Assembly (NCBI GenBank): GCA_963747775.1
Contig: CAVVGT010000003.1
Coordinates: 735,544 to 799,543, forward strand
DNA length: 64,000 bases
Source: JAGVSZ01 sp963747775
GTDB lineage: Bacteria; Pseudomonadota; Gammaproteobacteria; Burkholderiales; SG8-39
Direction of reading: 5' to 3'
How positions within the stretch are numbered: position 1 is the first letter of the stretch; every line of letters begins with the position of its first letter. The notes below the pieces were generated by a model, which was given only the letters and a program-made list of their open reading frames with translations, was not told the DNA's origin and did no database searches. Positions 25,743 to 34,211 of this stretch are shown piece by piece. A program made the translations under genes and the position numbers.

Positions 25743-26701
25743 CCTACCGCCGGGCCGCTCGCTTCGCGCACGACCGCGAGGAGGCCGCGGCGCTCTGCGG
25801 CGGGCGCGAAGAGCTGCCGACGTGCTTCCATGCCCGCCTTGAGGCGGGCATAGAAGCGCGAGTCGGCGCTGGCCCGGCCGATCAGTCGCGCGAGGGCACG
25901 CTCGTCGCCGAGCGGGTAATAGCCGGGATAGCTCGGACCCAGCATGCCGACGTTACCCGGCACTCGCGAAGCGACCACCGGCACGCGGACGCGGCTCGCC
26001 TCGCAGATCACGTTCGCGCCGCCCTCCATCCGCGAGCTGACCACGAGCAGGTGGCTGCGCGCGAGCCAGTCGAGCGCCCGGGAGTGCGGTACTCCGCCCA
26101 CCCACCGATAGCGCGCATCGGCACGCATCCGTCGGCGCGCCTCGTCCGCCATCTCCGCGCTGAGCGCGTCGCCCGCGTGCAGGATCTCGATCGGCCGCTC
26201 GTGGGACAGGTGTGCGAGCGCGAACGCGGCGCGAAACGGATCCTTTTCCTCGCGCAGGTGTCCGATCACGCAGACCCGGAACTGCCGCCGTGGGGGCGCC
26301 GGCGTGCGCGAGACGCTTGCCGACTGATAGACGACCCGCACCTTTTCCCGCAATCGGTGCTGAAGCTCGCGTCCCGCCTGGTCCTGGAGCGTGATCAGGA
26401 GCGTCGCGAGCTCGAGCGATTCCCGCGCCGCGGCGTCGCTACGGACGTCGCGATAGACATCCGTCCCAGTCAGCACGACGACGAGGGGGCGTGCCGGATG
26501 GCGCGCGTGAAAGCGGGCGATCGAAGCATGGCTCCTGCGCGCGTGCAAGGCGAGCAGCAGGTCGCAGTCGCCGCCATCCCACGATGACGCGACCTGCACC
26601 CGATGCCCCGCGGCGCGGAGAAACGTCGCGTAGCGTTGCGCGGTGTGCCTGTTTCCGGTGCGCGTGCTTGCCGCCGAGGGTGTGACGATTGCAATCCGCA
26701 T
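25739..26701 (-). CDS. SenB-like (TIGR04348-type) glycosyltransferase, orphan
   Basis: The 320-residue protein is a GT4-fold glycosyltransferase closely resembling the selenosugar synthase SenB of selenoneine biosynthesis. Shared landmarks, from memory of the family, are IVTPSAASTRTGNRHTAQRY at the start, VVVLTGTDVYRDV, VIGHLREEKDPF, SRMEGGANVICEA and SRVPGNVGMLG. SenB makes a seleno-N-acetylglucosamine from UDP-GlcNAc and selenophosphate. No senA or senC/selD-like gene is adjacent, so the substrate here is unproven. The start was set at MRIAIV because the upstream extension is not family-like. It interrupts the usual rnhB-rRNA methyltransferase order. Confidence 0.78.
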   Translation of the reverse strand: MRIAIVTPSAASTRTGNRHTAQRYATFLRAAGHRVQVASSWDGGDCDLLLALHARRSHASIARFHARHPARPLVVVLTGTDVYRDVRSDAAARESLELATLLITLQDQAGRELQHRLREKVRVVYQSASVSRTPAPPRRQFRVCVIGHLREEKDPFRAAFALAHLSHERPIEILHAGDALSAEMADEARRRMRADARYRWVGGVPHSRALDWLARSHLLVVSSRMEGGANVICEASRVRVPVVASRVPGNVGMLGPSYPGYYPLGDERALARLIGRASADSRFYARLKAGMEARRQLFAPAAERRGLLAVVREASGPAVG

Positions 26702-26759
26702 CCTTCGCTCTGCTAGACTCGCGCCCGCGCCACGACGCCTCTTTTTCAACGCTCGCGCG

Positions 26760-27575
26760 ATGTCCGAAGGCTCGATCAAGCGTATCAGCTCGCGCGACAA
26801 CGCGCTGTTCAAGCGACTTGCGCGGCTCGCATCGTCGGCGCGCGAGCGCCGCGCGCAGGGCGCTACGCTCCTCGACGGACCCCATCTCGTCGCCGCCTAC
26901 GGTGCCGCCGGCGGCGTCGCGGAGGCGGTGGTGGCGAGCGAGTCGGCCTATGCCCGCACCGAAGTCCGCCAGCGCTTCGACGCGGCACCCGCTGCCGTGC
27001 GGGCGCTCCTGCCGGATCGGCTCTTCGCGGCGATCGCGCAGGTCGTCGAGCCGGTGGGCCTTCTGGCGGTCATCCGGACGCCCGCCGCGCCGGCGCCGCC
27101 GGGGCGCACCGAGACCTGCCTGCTTCTGGACGGGATCCAGGACCCTGGGAACCTGGGCTCGATGCTACGGACGGCGGCGGCGGCGGGCGTGAAACACCTG
27201 TTCCTCTCGAAGGGTTGCGTCTTCGCCTGGTCCCCGAAGGTGCTGCGTGCGGGGCAGGGGGCGCACTTTTCTCTGGCGATCCATGAGCACATGGCGCTGG
27301 CGGAGGTCGCTGGCGCCTACCGAGGCACGGTCGCGACCACCGATGTCCGGGATGGGGCGTCGCTGTTCGAGGTGGATCTGCGCGGCCCGGTCGCCTGGAT
27401 CTTCGGATCGGAAGGTGCCGGCGTGTCGCCGGAGCTGGCGGGAATGGCGGGCCTGCGCCTGCGCGTCCCGATGCCGGGTGCCGCCGAGTCACTGAACGTC
27501 GCCGCGGCGGCGGCGGTCTGCCTGTTCGAGCAGGTGCGCCAGCAGCACGCTAGTAGGCCCGCCGCTCGAGCTTGA
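26760..27575 (+). CDS. TrmH/SpoU-family RNA 2'-O-methyltransferase
   Basis: A 271-residue SPOUT methyltransferase with an N-terminal substrate-binding domain (ISSRDNALFKRLARL) and the C-terminal knot motifs LLDGIQDPGNLGSMLRTA, WIFGSEGAGVSPEL and MPGAAESLNVAAAAAVCLF that bind SAM. Target is probably 23S rRNA, but tRNA cannot be excluded. A TGCTAGACT element at 26712-26720, reading towards this gene, resembles an extended -10. The 3' end overlaps the convergent ppsR by 26 bp. Confidence 0.92.
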   Translation: MSEGSIKRISSRDNALFKRLARLASSARERRAQGATLLDGPHLVAAYGAAGGVAEAVVASESAYARTEVRQRFDAAPAAVRALLPDRLFAAIAQVVEPVGLLAVIRTPAAPAPPGRTETCLLLDGIQDPGNLGSMLRTAAAAGVKHLFLSKGCVFAWSPKVLRAGQGAHFSLAIHEHMALAEVAGAYRGTVATTDVRDGASLFEVDLRGPVAWIFGSEGAGVSPELAGMAGLRLRVPMPGAAESLNVAAAAAVCLFEQVRQQHASRPAARA

Positions 27576-28377
27576 CCGCCTGCAGAACCTTGGTGGCGAT
27601 CTCCTCGATCGAGCGCGTGGTCGAGTTGAGCCACTCGATGCCGTGCCGGCGCATGAGCTTTTCGGCCTCCTCGATTTCATAGCGGCAGTTCTCGAGGCGC
27701 GCGTAGCGGCTGTCGGGCCGTCGCTCCTGGCGAATCTCGCTCAGCCGCTCGGGCGTGATCGTGAGGCCGTACAGCTTGCCGACATGGGGCGCGACCGCCC
27801 CCGGCAGCTCGGCGCGCTCGAAGTCGTCGGGTGTCAGCGGATAGTTCGCGGCTTTGATGCCGAACTGCATGGCCATGTACAGGCAGGTCGGCGTCTTCCC
27901 GCTGCGCGAGACGCCGACCAGAATGACGTCGGCGCGGGCGAGCTCGCGGCTGCCCAGTCCGTCGTCGTGCGCGAGCGCGTAGTTGACCGCCTCGATCCGA
28001 TCCTGGTACTCCTTGTCGTGCGCAACGCTATGCGACCGGCCCACAGCGTGGGAGGAGCGAACATTGAACTCCACTTCGAGGGGATTGATGAACCCCTCGA
28101 AGAAATCGAGCACCAGTGCATCGGCACGGCGCAACAGGGTGCGCACCGAGTCGTCGACGAGCGTGCAGAAGACGATCGGCCGCGCCTGGGAGCGGGCCTT
28201 GGCGTCCTCGATCCGTTCCAGGCACTCCTGGGCCTTTTCCGCAGTGTCGACGAAAGGCACCACGACCTGGGCGAATTCGATGCCCTCGAACTGCGTGAGC
28301 AGGCTGTGCCCGAGCATCTCGGCGGTGATGCCGGTGCCGTCGGAGACAAAGAACACGGTGCGGCTGCGTTTCGGCAT
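27550..28377 (-). CDS. ppsR: PEP synthetase regulatory protein (bifunctional kinase/pyrophosphorylase)
   Basis: Inactivates PEP synthase by ADP-dependent phosphorylation of a Thr and reactivates it by phosphorolysis. The 275-residue DUF299 protein has the N-terminal FVSDGTGITAEMLGHSLL and the P-loop-like GVSRSGKTPTCLYMA. The start MPKRSRTVFF gives the family length; the open frame that continues upstream through ppsA on this strand is not coding. Divergent from its target ppsA, as in other proteobacteria. Confidence 0.95.
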   Translation of the reverse strand: MPKRSRTVFFVSDGTGITAEMLGHSLLTQFEGIEFAQVVVPFVDTAEKAQECLERIEDAKARSQARPIVFCTLVDDSVRTLLRRADALVLDFFEGFINPLEVEFNVRSSHAVGRSHSVAHDKEYQDRIEAVNYALAHDDGLGSRELARADVILVGVSRSGKTPTCLYMAMQFGIKAANYPLTPDDFERAELPGAVAPHVGKLYGLTITPERLSEIRQERRPDSRYARLENCRYEIEEAEKLMRRHGIEWLNSTTRSIEEIATKVLQAVKLERRAY

Positions 28378-28455
28378 GTGCGAAGGGCGGCGGTGGACGA
28401 GGGGCGCCGGTAAACTAGCGCCTTTCGCCGCTAGCGGCAACAGGACAGGTGCGCG
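28378..28455. promoter_or_regulatory. ppsR/ppsA divergent control region with 12-bp palindrome
   Basis: The 78-bp gap contains TAAACT (28411-28416), a possible -10 towards ppsA, and a perfect palindrome GCCGCTAGCGGC (28427-28438) just downstream, which could act as an operator or as a leader hairpin. An ACAGGAC sequence precedes the ppsA ATG. Confidence 0.35.
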
Positions 28456-30825
28456 ATGAGGGCAGGCGATTACGTGGTGCGGTTCCAAGACCTGAGGATG
28501 AGCGACCTTGCGCGCGTCGGCGGCAAGAACGCTTCGCTGGGCGAGATGATCGGGCACCTCGCCGCGCGCGGCATCCGGGTTCCGGGCGGTTTCGCGACCA
28601 CCGCCGGCGCCTATCGCGAGTTTCTCGAGGGTACCGGGCTTGCGAAGCGCATCGACGCACGCCTTGCCGACCTGGACCCGGACGACGTTGAAGCGCTCGC
28701 CCGCTGCGGGGCCGAGATCCGCCGCTGGATCGTCGAGGCCCCGTTGCCCGCCGCGCTCGAGGCCGCGGTCGCGACGGAGTACCGCGCGCTGATGAAGGAA
28801 GGCGAGTTCCCGGTCGCCGTACGCTCCAGCGCGACCGCCGAGGATCTTCCGGACGCGTCCTTCGCGGGGCAGCAGGAGTCCTTCCTGAACGTGACTGGTC
28901 TGGAGAGCGTCCTGGACGCCATCCGACACGTGTTCGCCTCGCTCTACAACGACCGCGCGATCTCCTACCGCGTGCACCAGGGCTTCGCGCACGCGGATGT
29001 CGCGCTTTCGGCCGGCGTGCAGCGCATGGTGCGCAGCGACCTGGCGTCGAGCGGCGTGATGTTCACCCTCGACACCGAATCGGGCTTCCGGGACGTGGTC
29101 TTCATCACCGCTTCCTACGGCCTCGGGGAGACGATCGTGCAGGGCGCCGTCAACCCGGACGAGTTCTACGTGCACAAACCGATGCTGGCGGCCGGCAAGG
29201 CCGCGGTGATCCGGCGCGGGCTCGGCTCCAAGCTCACCCGGATGGTGTTCGCCGACGACGGGCGCACCGGGCGGACCACGCGTACGATCGACGTTCCCGC
29301 GACCGACCGCCGCCGTTTCTGCATCGACGACGCCGACGTGACGGAGCTCGCGCGCTTCGGCGTGGAGATCGAGCGCCACTACGGGCGGCCGATGGACATC
29401 GAGTGGGGCAAGGACGGGCTCGACGGGAAGATCTACATTCTCCAGGCGCGCCCCGAGACGGTGAAATCCAGGGCGACGAAGGAGGGCCAGGAGAAGTATC
29501 GGCTGGCCGCCACCTCCGCGGTGCTCGCGTCGGGCCGCGCGATCGGGCAGAAGATCGGCGTCGGCCGCGTCCGCGTGGTCAAAGATGCATCGGAGATGTC
29601 CCGCGTGCAGCCCGGGGACGTGCTCGTCACCGACATAACCGATCCCAACTGGGAGCCGGTTATGAAGCGGGCGGCTGCCATCGTCACCAACCGCGGGGGC
29701 CGCACGTGCCACGCCGCGATCATCGCCCGCGAGCTCGGCATTCCTGCGATCGTCGGGAGCGGCGACGCCACGGTGCGGCTGCGCGACGGCGACGAGGTCA
29801 CCGTGTGCTGTGCCGAGGGTGACACCGGAAACGTCTACGCCGGTCGGCTGCCGGTCGAGGTCACGACGCAGGCAGTTGGCGAACTGCCGCGCATCGCGGT
29901 GAAGATCAGCATGAACGTCGGCAATCCGCACCTCGCGTTCGACCACGCGGCATTGCCGAACGCCGGAGTCGGTCTGGCCCGCCTCGAGTTCGTGATCAAC
30001 AACATGATCGGCGTGCACCCGAAGGCCGTGCTCGACTACCCGGACCTGCCCGCCGAGCTGAAGCGGCAGGTCGAAGAAGCCGCGCGCGGATACGCGAGCC
30101 CGCGCGCCTTCTTCGTGGAGAAGCTCGCCGAGGGGGTCGCCACCATCGCGGCCGCGTTCTGGCCGAAACCGGTGATCGTGCGGCTCTCCGACTTCAAGTC
30201 GAACGAGTACCGCAAGCTCGTCGGCGGTGCGCGCTACGAGCCCGAGGAGGAAAACCCGATGCTCGGGTTCCGCGGCGCATCGCGCTACATTGCCGCGGCG
30301 TTCCGGGCGTGTTTCGCCCTGGAGTGCGAGGCGCTGCGCCGGGTCCGCAACGACATGGGACTGACCAATGTGGAGCTGATGGTGCCGTTCGTGCGCACGC
30401 TCGACGAGGCACGGCGGGTGATCGAGCTGCTCGCGAGCCAGGGCCTGAAGCGGGGTGAGCAGGGGCTGCGCATCGTGATGATGTGCGAGCTGCCGTCGAA
30501 CGCCGTGCTCGCCGACGCCTTTCTGGAGCATTTCGACGGGTTCTCGATCGGTTCGAACGACCTCACCCAGCTCACGCTGGGGCTCGACCGCGACTCCGCG
30601 CTCGTGGCGGGCGGCTTCGACGAACGCGATCCGGCGGTAAAGGCGCTGCTGCGAATGGCGATCCAGGCCTGCCGGCGACAGGGAAAGTACGTCGGAATCT
30701 GTGGCCAGGGCCCGTCCGATCACCCCGACCTCGCGCGGTGGCTGATGCAGGAGGGTATCGACAGCCTCTCGCTCAACCCCGATACGGTCGTCGCCACCTG
30801 GTTGCAGCTTGCGAAGGCGAGCTGA
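28456..30825 (+). CDS. ppsA: Phosphoenolpyruvate synthase
   Basis: Converts pyruvate plus ATP to PEP, AMP and Pi for gluconeogenesis. The 789-residue protein has the N-terminal ATP-grasp domain (VRSSATAEDLPDASFAGQQE), the phosphohistidine domain with GGRTCHAAIIAREL (catalytic His419, next to the Thr417 targeted by PpsR) and the C-terminal TIM-barrel PEP site (FSIGSNDLTQLTLGLDRD, YVGICGQGPSD with the active Cys). Its pairing with ppsR means activity is probably controlled by phosphorylation. Confidence 0.97.
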   Translation: MRAGDYVVRFQDLRMSDLARVGGKNASLGEMIGHLAARGIRVPGGFATTAGAYREFLEGTGLAKRIDARLADLDPDDVEALARCGAEIRRWIVEAPLPAALEAAVATEYRALMKEGEFPVAVRSSATAEDLPDASFAGQQESFLNVTGLESVLDAIRHVFASLYNDRAISYRVHQGFAHADVALSAGVQRMVRSDLASSGVMFTLDTESGFRDVVFITASYGLGETIVQGAVNPDEFYVHKPMLAAGKAAVIRRGLGSKLTRMVFADDGRTGRTTRTIDVPATDRRRFCIDDADVTELARFGVEIERHYGRPMDIEWGKDGLDGKIYILQARPETVKSRATKEGQEKYRLAATSAVLASGRAIGQKIGVGRVRVVKDASEMSRVQPGDVLVTDITDPNWEPVMKRAAAIVTNRGGRTCHAAIIARELGIPAIVGSGDATVRLRDGDEVTVCCAEGDTGNVYAGRLPVEVTTQAVGELPRIAVKISMNVGNPHLAFDHAALPNAGVGLARLEFVINNMIGVHPKAVLDYPDLPAELKRQVEEAARGYASPRAFFVEKLAEGVATIAAAFWPKPVIVRLSDFKSNEYRKLVGGARYEPEEENPMLGFRGASRYIAAAFRACFALECEALRRVRNDMGLTNVELMVPFVRTLDEARRVIELLASQGLKRGEQGLRIVMMCELPSNAVLADAFLEHFDGFSIGSNDLTQLTLGLDRDSALVAGGFDERDPAVKALLRMAIQACRRQGKYVGICGQGPSDHPDLARWLMQEGIDSLSLNPDTVVATWLQLAKAS

Positions 30826-30868
30826 GAACGAGGACCGCGCGCTGCGCCCCTCGCGCGCGCCGTACCGG

Positions 30869-31315
30869 TCAGATCTTCACCCGCAGTAGCCGCTGCTTCT
30901 CCCGGTTCCACTCGCGCTCCTTCTCGGAGGCGCGCTTGTCGTACTGTTTCTTGCCCTTGGCGAGTCCGATCTCGAGCTTGATGCGGCCCTTGGTATAGTG
31001 CAGGTTCAGGGGTACGAGTGCGTAGCCGGCCTGCTCGACCTTGCTCATCAGGCGCGCGATCTCCTCGGCGTGGAGGAGGAGCTTTCGGGTCCGAGTCGGG
31101 TCCGGTTCGACGTGCGTCGAGGCGGCAGGAAGAGGGCTAATGTGCGCGCCGATGAGGAAGAGCTCGGCGCCCTTCACGACGACGTAGGCTTCCTTCAGCT
31201 GCGCACGCCCGGCGCGGATCGCCTTCGCCTCCCACCCCTCGAGCGCGAGTCCCGCCTCGTAGTGCTCCTCGACGAAGTAGTCGTGAAAGGCCTTCCTGTT
31301 CTCGACGATGCTCAT
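30869..31315 (-). CDS. smpB: SsrA-binding protein SmpB
   Basis: Escorts tmRNA to stalled ribosomes in trans-translation. The 148-residue protein has the OB-fold core (YEAGLALEGWEAKAIRAGRA, LYKG-like LNLHYTKGRIKLEIGLAKGK) and the basic C-terminal tail KKQYDKRASEKEREW that enters the mRNA channel. The tmRNA gene itself is not in the window. Divergent from ratA, a conserved pairing. Confidence 0.97.
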   Translation of the reverse strand: MSIVENRKAFHDYFVEEHYEAGLALEGWEAKAIRAGRAQLKEAYVVVKGAELFLIGAHISPLPAASTHVEPDPTRTRKLLLHAEEIARLMSKVEQAGYALVPLNLHYTKGRIKLEIGLAKGKKQYDKRASEKEREWNREKQRLLRVKI

Positions 31316-31391
31316 GATGGGTTGTCGCTAAACTACGCCGATTCTATCCGTCGCACCGCAACGGCGTGCTCCCGAGAGGTTTCCGCGTCGC

Positions 31392-31832
31392 ATGATCACC
31401 GTCTCGCGCCAGGCGCTCGTGGCGTACGGCGCCGCAGAGATGTACGAGCTCGTCGAGGATGTCGAGTCCTATCCGCAGTTTCTGCCCTGGTGCAGCGCGG
31501 CCGAAATCGCGCTGCGCGAGCCCGAGCGCATCGTGGCGACGCTCCACGTCGATTTCCGCGGCGTGCGCCAGACGTTCACGACCGCGAACGCGCTGCGCCA
31601 CGGCGAGCGGATCTCCATGCAGCTGGTGCGCGGCCCCTTCCGACACCTGCAGGGCGAGTGGCGGTTCGTGCAGCTCGGCGAGGCGGGCTGCCGAATCGAG
31701 TTCGGTCTCGCCTACCAGCTGGCGAGTCCGGTGCTGGAGCGCCTCGCGGGCCCGGCGTTCAACCACATCGCCAACACGTTCGTCGACGCCTTTGTGCGCC
31801 GCGCGGACGCGCTGCACCTGCGCGCGCAGTGA
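31392..31832 (+). CDS. ratA: RatA/Coq10-like START-domain protein
   Basis: A 146-residue polyketide-cyclase/START family protein with the signature YELVEDVESYPQFLPWCSAAE and FRHLQGEWRFVQLGEAGC. In E. coli RatA was described as a toxin blocking 70S formation, whereas the Coq10 relatives bind ubiquinone; either role may apply. Its stop overlaps rnfH by one base, forming the conserved ratA-rnfH (ratAB) pair next to smpB. Confidence 0.9.
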   Translation: MITVSRQALVAYGAAEMYELVEDVESYPQFLPWCSAAEIALREPERIVATLHVDFRGVRQTFTTANALRHGERISMQLVRGPFRHLQGEWRFVQLGEAGCRIEFGLAYQLASPVLERLAGPAFNHIANTFVDAFVRRADALHLRAQ

Positions 31833-32116
31833 TGCCGCGGGTGGAGGTCGTCTTCGCGACGGCCGCGGCACAGCGCCGCTACGCGGTCGATCTCGCCGAG
31901 GGGGGGACGGTTCGCGAAGCGATCGAGCAGAGCGGCGTGCTGGGCGAATATCCGCAGATCAACCTCGTCCGCGACCGCGTGGGCGTGTATGGCCGGCTCG
32001 TGGCGCTGGACGACGTGTTGCGCGAGGGAGACCGGGTCGAGATCCTGCGGCCGCTCGTCGCCGACCCGAAGGCGGCACGCCGTCGACGCGCGCGGATCGC
32101 GCGCCGCCCGCCTTGA
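31832..32116 (+). CDS. rnfH: RnfH family ubiquitin-fold protein
   Basis: A 94-residue beta-grasp protein (VEVVFATAAAQRRYAVDLAE... RVEILRPLVADPKAARRRRA) of the RnfH/RatB family. The function is not established; the name comes from its association with rnf clusters. It follows ratA in the same operon and meets the convergent DUF4124 gene one base after its stop. Confidence 0.9.
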   Translation: MPRVEVVFATAAAQRRYAVDLAEGGTVREAIEQSGVLGEYPQINLVRDRVGVYGRLVALDDVLREGDRVEILRPLVADPKAARRRRARIARRPP

Positions 32117-32117
32117 G

Positions 32118-32609
32118 CTACTTGCAGGTCGTGCCGATATCGCGCTGGATGCGCGATATCTCGGACTGGATCTGCGGGTCCTCGAGGTAGATTGTCTCGC
32201 CCTTTTCGTTGATCCTGGAGATGCGTGCGCCCGATTGCATGCCGGAAAGTTCGCGCCGCAGGTAGGTGCAGCGCTGCTCGGTTTCGCGATTCTCCTGCGC
32301 GACCTTCTCGTCCTTCTTGGCCTTCTCCTCAGCGTCCGCGCGGCGCTGCCGGTAGGCCTGCTCCTGATCGGCCGCGGTCTTCGGCGCGCCGGCCTTAGCC
32401 GCCTCCCCGCCCGTCGCGCCCGTCGGCCCAACGGTGCTCACGCGCGAGCTCGTGACCTTTTCCACGTTCTGCGCGCCCGGGGGCGGCCGGTCGGTGTACT
32501 GAATCCGGCCGTCCGGGCCGACGTACTTGTACAACTGCTGCGCACCGGCCGGGGCGGCGAGGAGCGCGACGATCGCGAGCGCGGGCAGGCGGCGGACGAG
32601 CGGGCGCAT
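32118..32609 (-). CDS. DUF4124 domain-containing secreted protein
   Basis: A 163-residue protein with a signal peptide (LAIVALLAAPAGAQ), then the short DUF4124 motif QLYKYVGPDGRIQYTDRPPP (residues about 25-44), a low-complexity linker, and a charged helical segment with many Lys, Glu and Arg before a C-terminal Cys pair (C114, C162). Such proteins are common and single-domain in betaproteobacteria and of unknown role. Divergent from guaB. Confidence 0.85.
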   Translation of the reverse strand: MRPLVRRLPALAIVALLAAPAGAQQLYKYVGPDGRIQYTDRPPPGAQNVEKVTSSRVSTVGPTGATGGEAAKAGAPKTAADQEQAYRQRRADAEEKAKKDEKVAQENRETEQRCTYLRRELSGMQSGARISRINEKGETIYLEDPQIQSEISRIQRDIGTTCK

Positions 32610-32694
32610 GACATTGTCCTTGACAGGAGCGTTGATCGACCTTAAAGGCTTTCATCGCCCCAGTCAATCGCCGGGATGACGCCGTGCAGGCCGT

Positions 32695-32723
32695 TTTACC
32701 GGGGCAGGGGGCACACGTATAAT
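32695..32723 (+). promoter_or_regulatory. Sigma-70 promoter of guaBA
   Basis: TTTACC (-35, 32695-32700), exactly 17 bp, and a perfect TATAAT (-10, 32718-32723). The predicted start near 32730 gives a leader of about 18 nt before the guaB ATG. This is the best-matching promoter seen in the window. Confidence 0.8.
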
Positions 32724-32747
32724 GCGTCTTTGCGTCTGCTGCCCGCC

Positions 32748-34208
32748 ATGCGACCCATCACCAAGGCGCTCACGTTCGACGACGTCCTGCTGGTTCCTGC
32801 CCACTCCACGATCCTGCCGCGCGACGTCGCGCTGCGCACCCGCATCACCCGCAACATCGCGATAAGCATTCCGATCGTCTCGGCGGCCATGGATACGGTC
32901 ACCGAGGCGCGCCTCGCGATCGCCCTCGCGCAGGAGGGTGGTATCGGCATCGTGCACAAGAACCTGTCACCCAAGCAGCAGGCGGCTGAGGTTCTGAAGG
33001 TCAAGCGCTACGAGTCGGGCGTCGTGCGCGACCCGATCACCGTTCCGCCCGAGATGAGCGTGCGCGAGGTCAAGGCGCTCACCGAGTCGCACCGCATCTC
33101 CGGATTGCCGGTGGTCGACGGCAAGCGCGTCGTCGGCATCGTCACCAACCGCGACCTGCGTTTCGAGACGCGACTCGACCAGCCGGTGCGCGCGATCATG
33201 ACCCCGCGCGAGCGGCTGGTGACCGTCCGCGAAGGCGCTACGCTCGAGGAAGCGAAGGCGCTCATGCACGGTCATCGCCTCGAGCGCGTGCTGGTGGTGA
33301 ACGAGTCCTTCGAGCTGCGCGGCCTGATGACCGTGAAGGACATCCTCAAGTCGAGCGAGCATCCGAACGCCTGCAAGGACGACCTTGGCAAGCTGCGCGT
33401 CGGCGCAGCGGTCGGGGTCGGCGAGGGGACCGACGAGCGCGTCGCAGCCCTCGTCGAGGCGGGCGTCGACGTGCTCGTCGTCGATACCGCGCATGGGCAC
33501 GCCCAAGGCGTGCTGGATCGCGTGCGGTGGGTCAAGACCAACTTTCCGCGCGTCGAGGTCGTGGGCGGGAACGTTGCCACGGCCGCGGGCGCACGCGCTC
33601 TGGTCGATCACGGCGCCGATGGCGTGAAAGTGGGGATCGGCCCGGGCTCGATCTGCACGACGCGCATCGTTGCAGGGGTCGGTGTGCCCCAGGTCACGGC
33701 GATCGCGAGCGTCGCCGAAGGCCTCGCGGGGACCAACGTGCCGATCATCGCCGACGGCGGCATCCGCTACTCCGGCGACATTCCGAAGGCGCTGGCGGCC
33801 GGCGCGAACTGCGTGATGATCGGTGGGCTCTTCGCCGGCACCGAAGAGTCGCCGGGCGAGATCGAGCTGTTCCAGGGGCGCTCCTACAAGGCGTACCGCG
33901 GTATGGGCTCGCTCGGGGCGATGCAGCAAGGCGCGGCCGACCGCTACTTCCAGGATCCCGCAATGCACGCCGACAAGCTCGTGCCGGAGGGCGTCGAAGG
34001 CCGCGTGCCCTACAAGGGTTCGGTGGTGGGCGTCGTCGGCCAGTTGCTCGGGGGCCTGCGGGCCAGCATGGGCTATCTCGGATGCGGGACGATCGACGAG
34101 GTGCGCGACCGGGCCGAGTTCGTCGAGATCTCGAGCGCCGGCATGCGCGAATCGCACGTCCACGACGTGCAGATCGTCAAGGAATCCCCCAACTATCAGG
34201 TCGAGTGA
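32748..34208 (+). CDS. guaB: Inosine-5'-monophosphate dehydrogenase
   Basis: Oxidises IMP to XMP, the committed step to guanine nucleotides. The 486-residue protein has the TIM-barrel catalytic domain with the active Cys303 in GPGSICTTRIVAGVG, a CBS pair inserted at about residues 95-205, and the flap region MGSLGAMQQGAADRYFQ. The ATG was chosen over an upstream in-frame ATG at 32676 because the -10 box lies between them. Followed by guaA after 3 bp. Confidence 0.97.
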   Translation: MRPITKALTFDDVLLVPAHSTILPRDVALRTRITRNIAISIPIVSAAMDTVTEARLAIALAQEGGIGIVHKNLSPKQQAAEVLKVKRYESGVVRDPITVPPEMSVREVKALTESHRISGLPVVDGKRVVGIVTNRDLRFETRLDQPVRAIMTPRERLVTVREGATLEEAKALMHGHRLERVLVVNESFELRGLMTVKDILKSSEHPNACKDDLGKLRVGAAVGVGEGTDERVAALVEAGVDVLVVDTAHGHAQGVLDRVRWVKTNFPRVEVVGGNVATAAGARALVDHGADGVKVGIGPGSICTTRIVAGVGVPQVTAIASVAEGLAGTNVPIIADGGIRYSGDIPKALAAGANCVMIGGLFAGTEESPGEIELFQGRSYKAYRGMGSLGAMQQGAADRYFQDPAMHADKLVPEGVEGRVPYKGSVVGVVGQLLGGLRASMGYLGCGTIDEVRDRAEFVEISSAGMRESHVHDVQIVKESPNYQVE

Positions 34209-34211
34209 TCC

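Noticed and set aside
28378..30723. Long open reading frame on the minus strand running antisense through ppsA and into ppsR
   Set aside because: It has no family features beyond the ppsR part, and its openness is explained by the codon bias of the GC-rich ppsA gene on the other strand.
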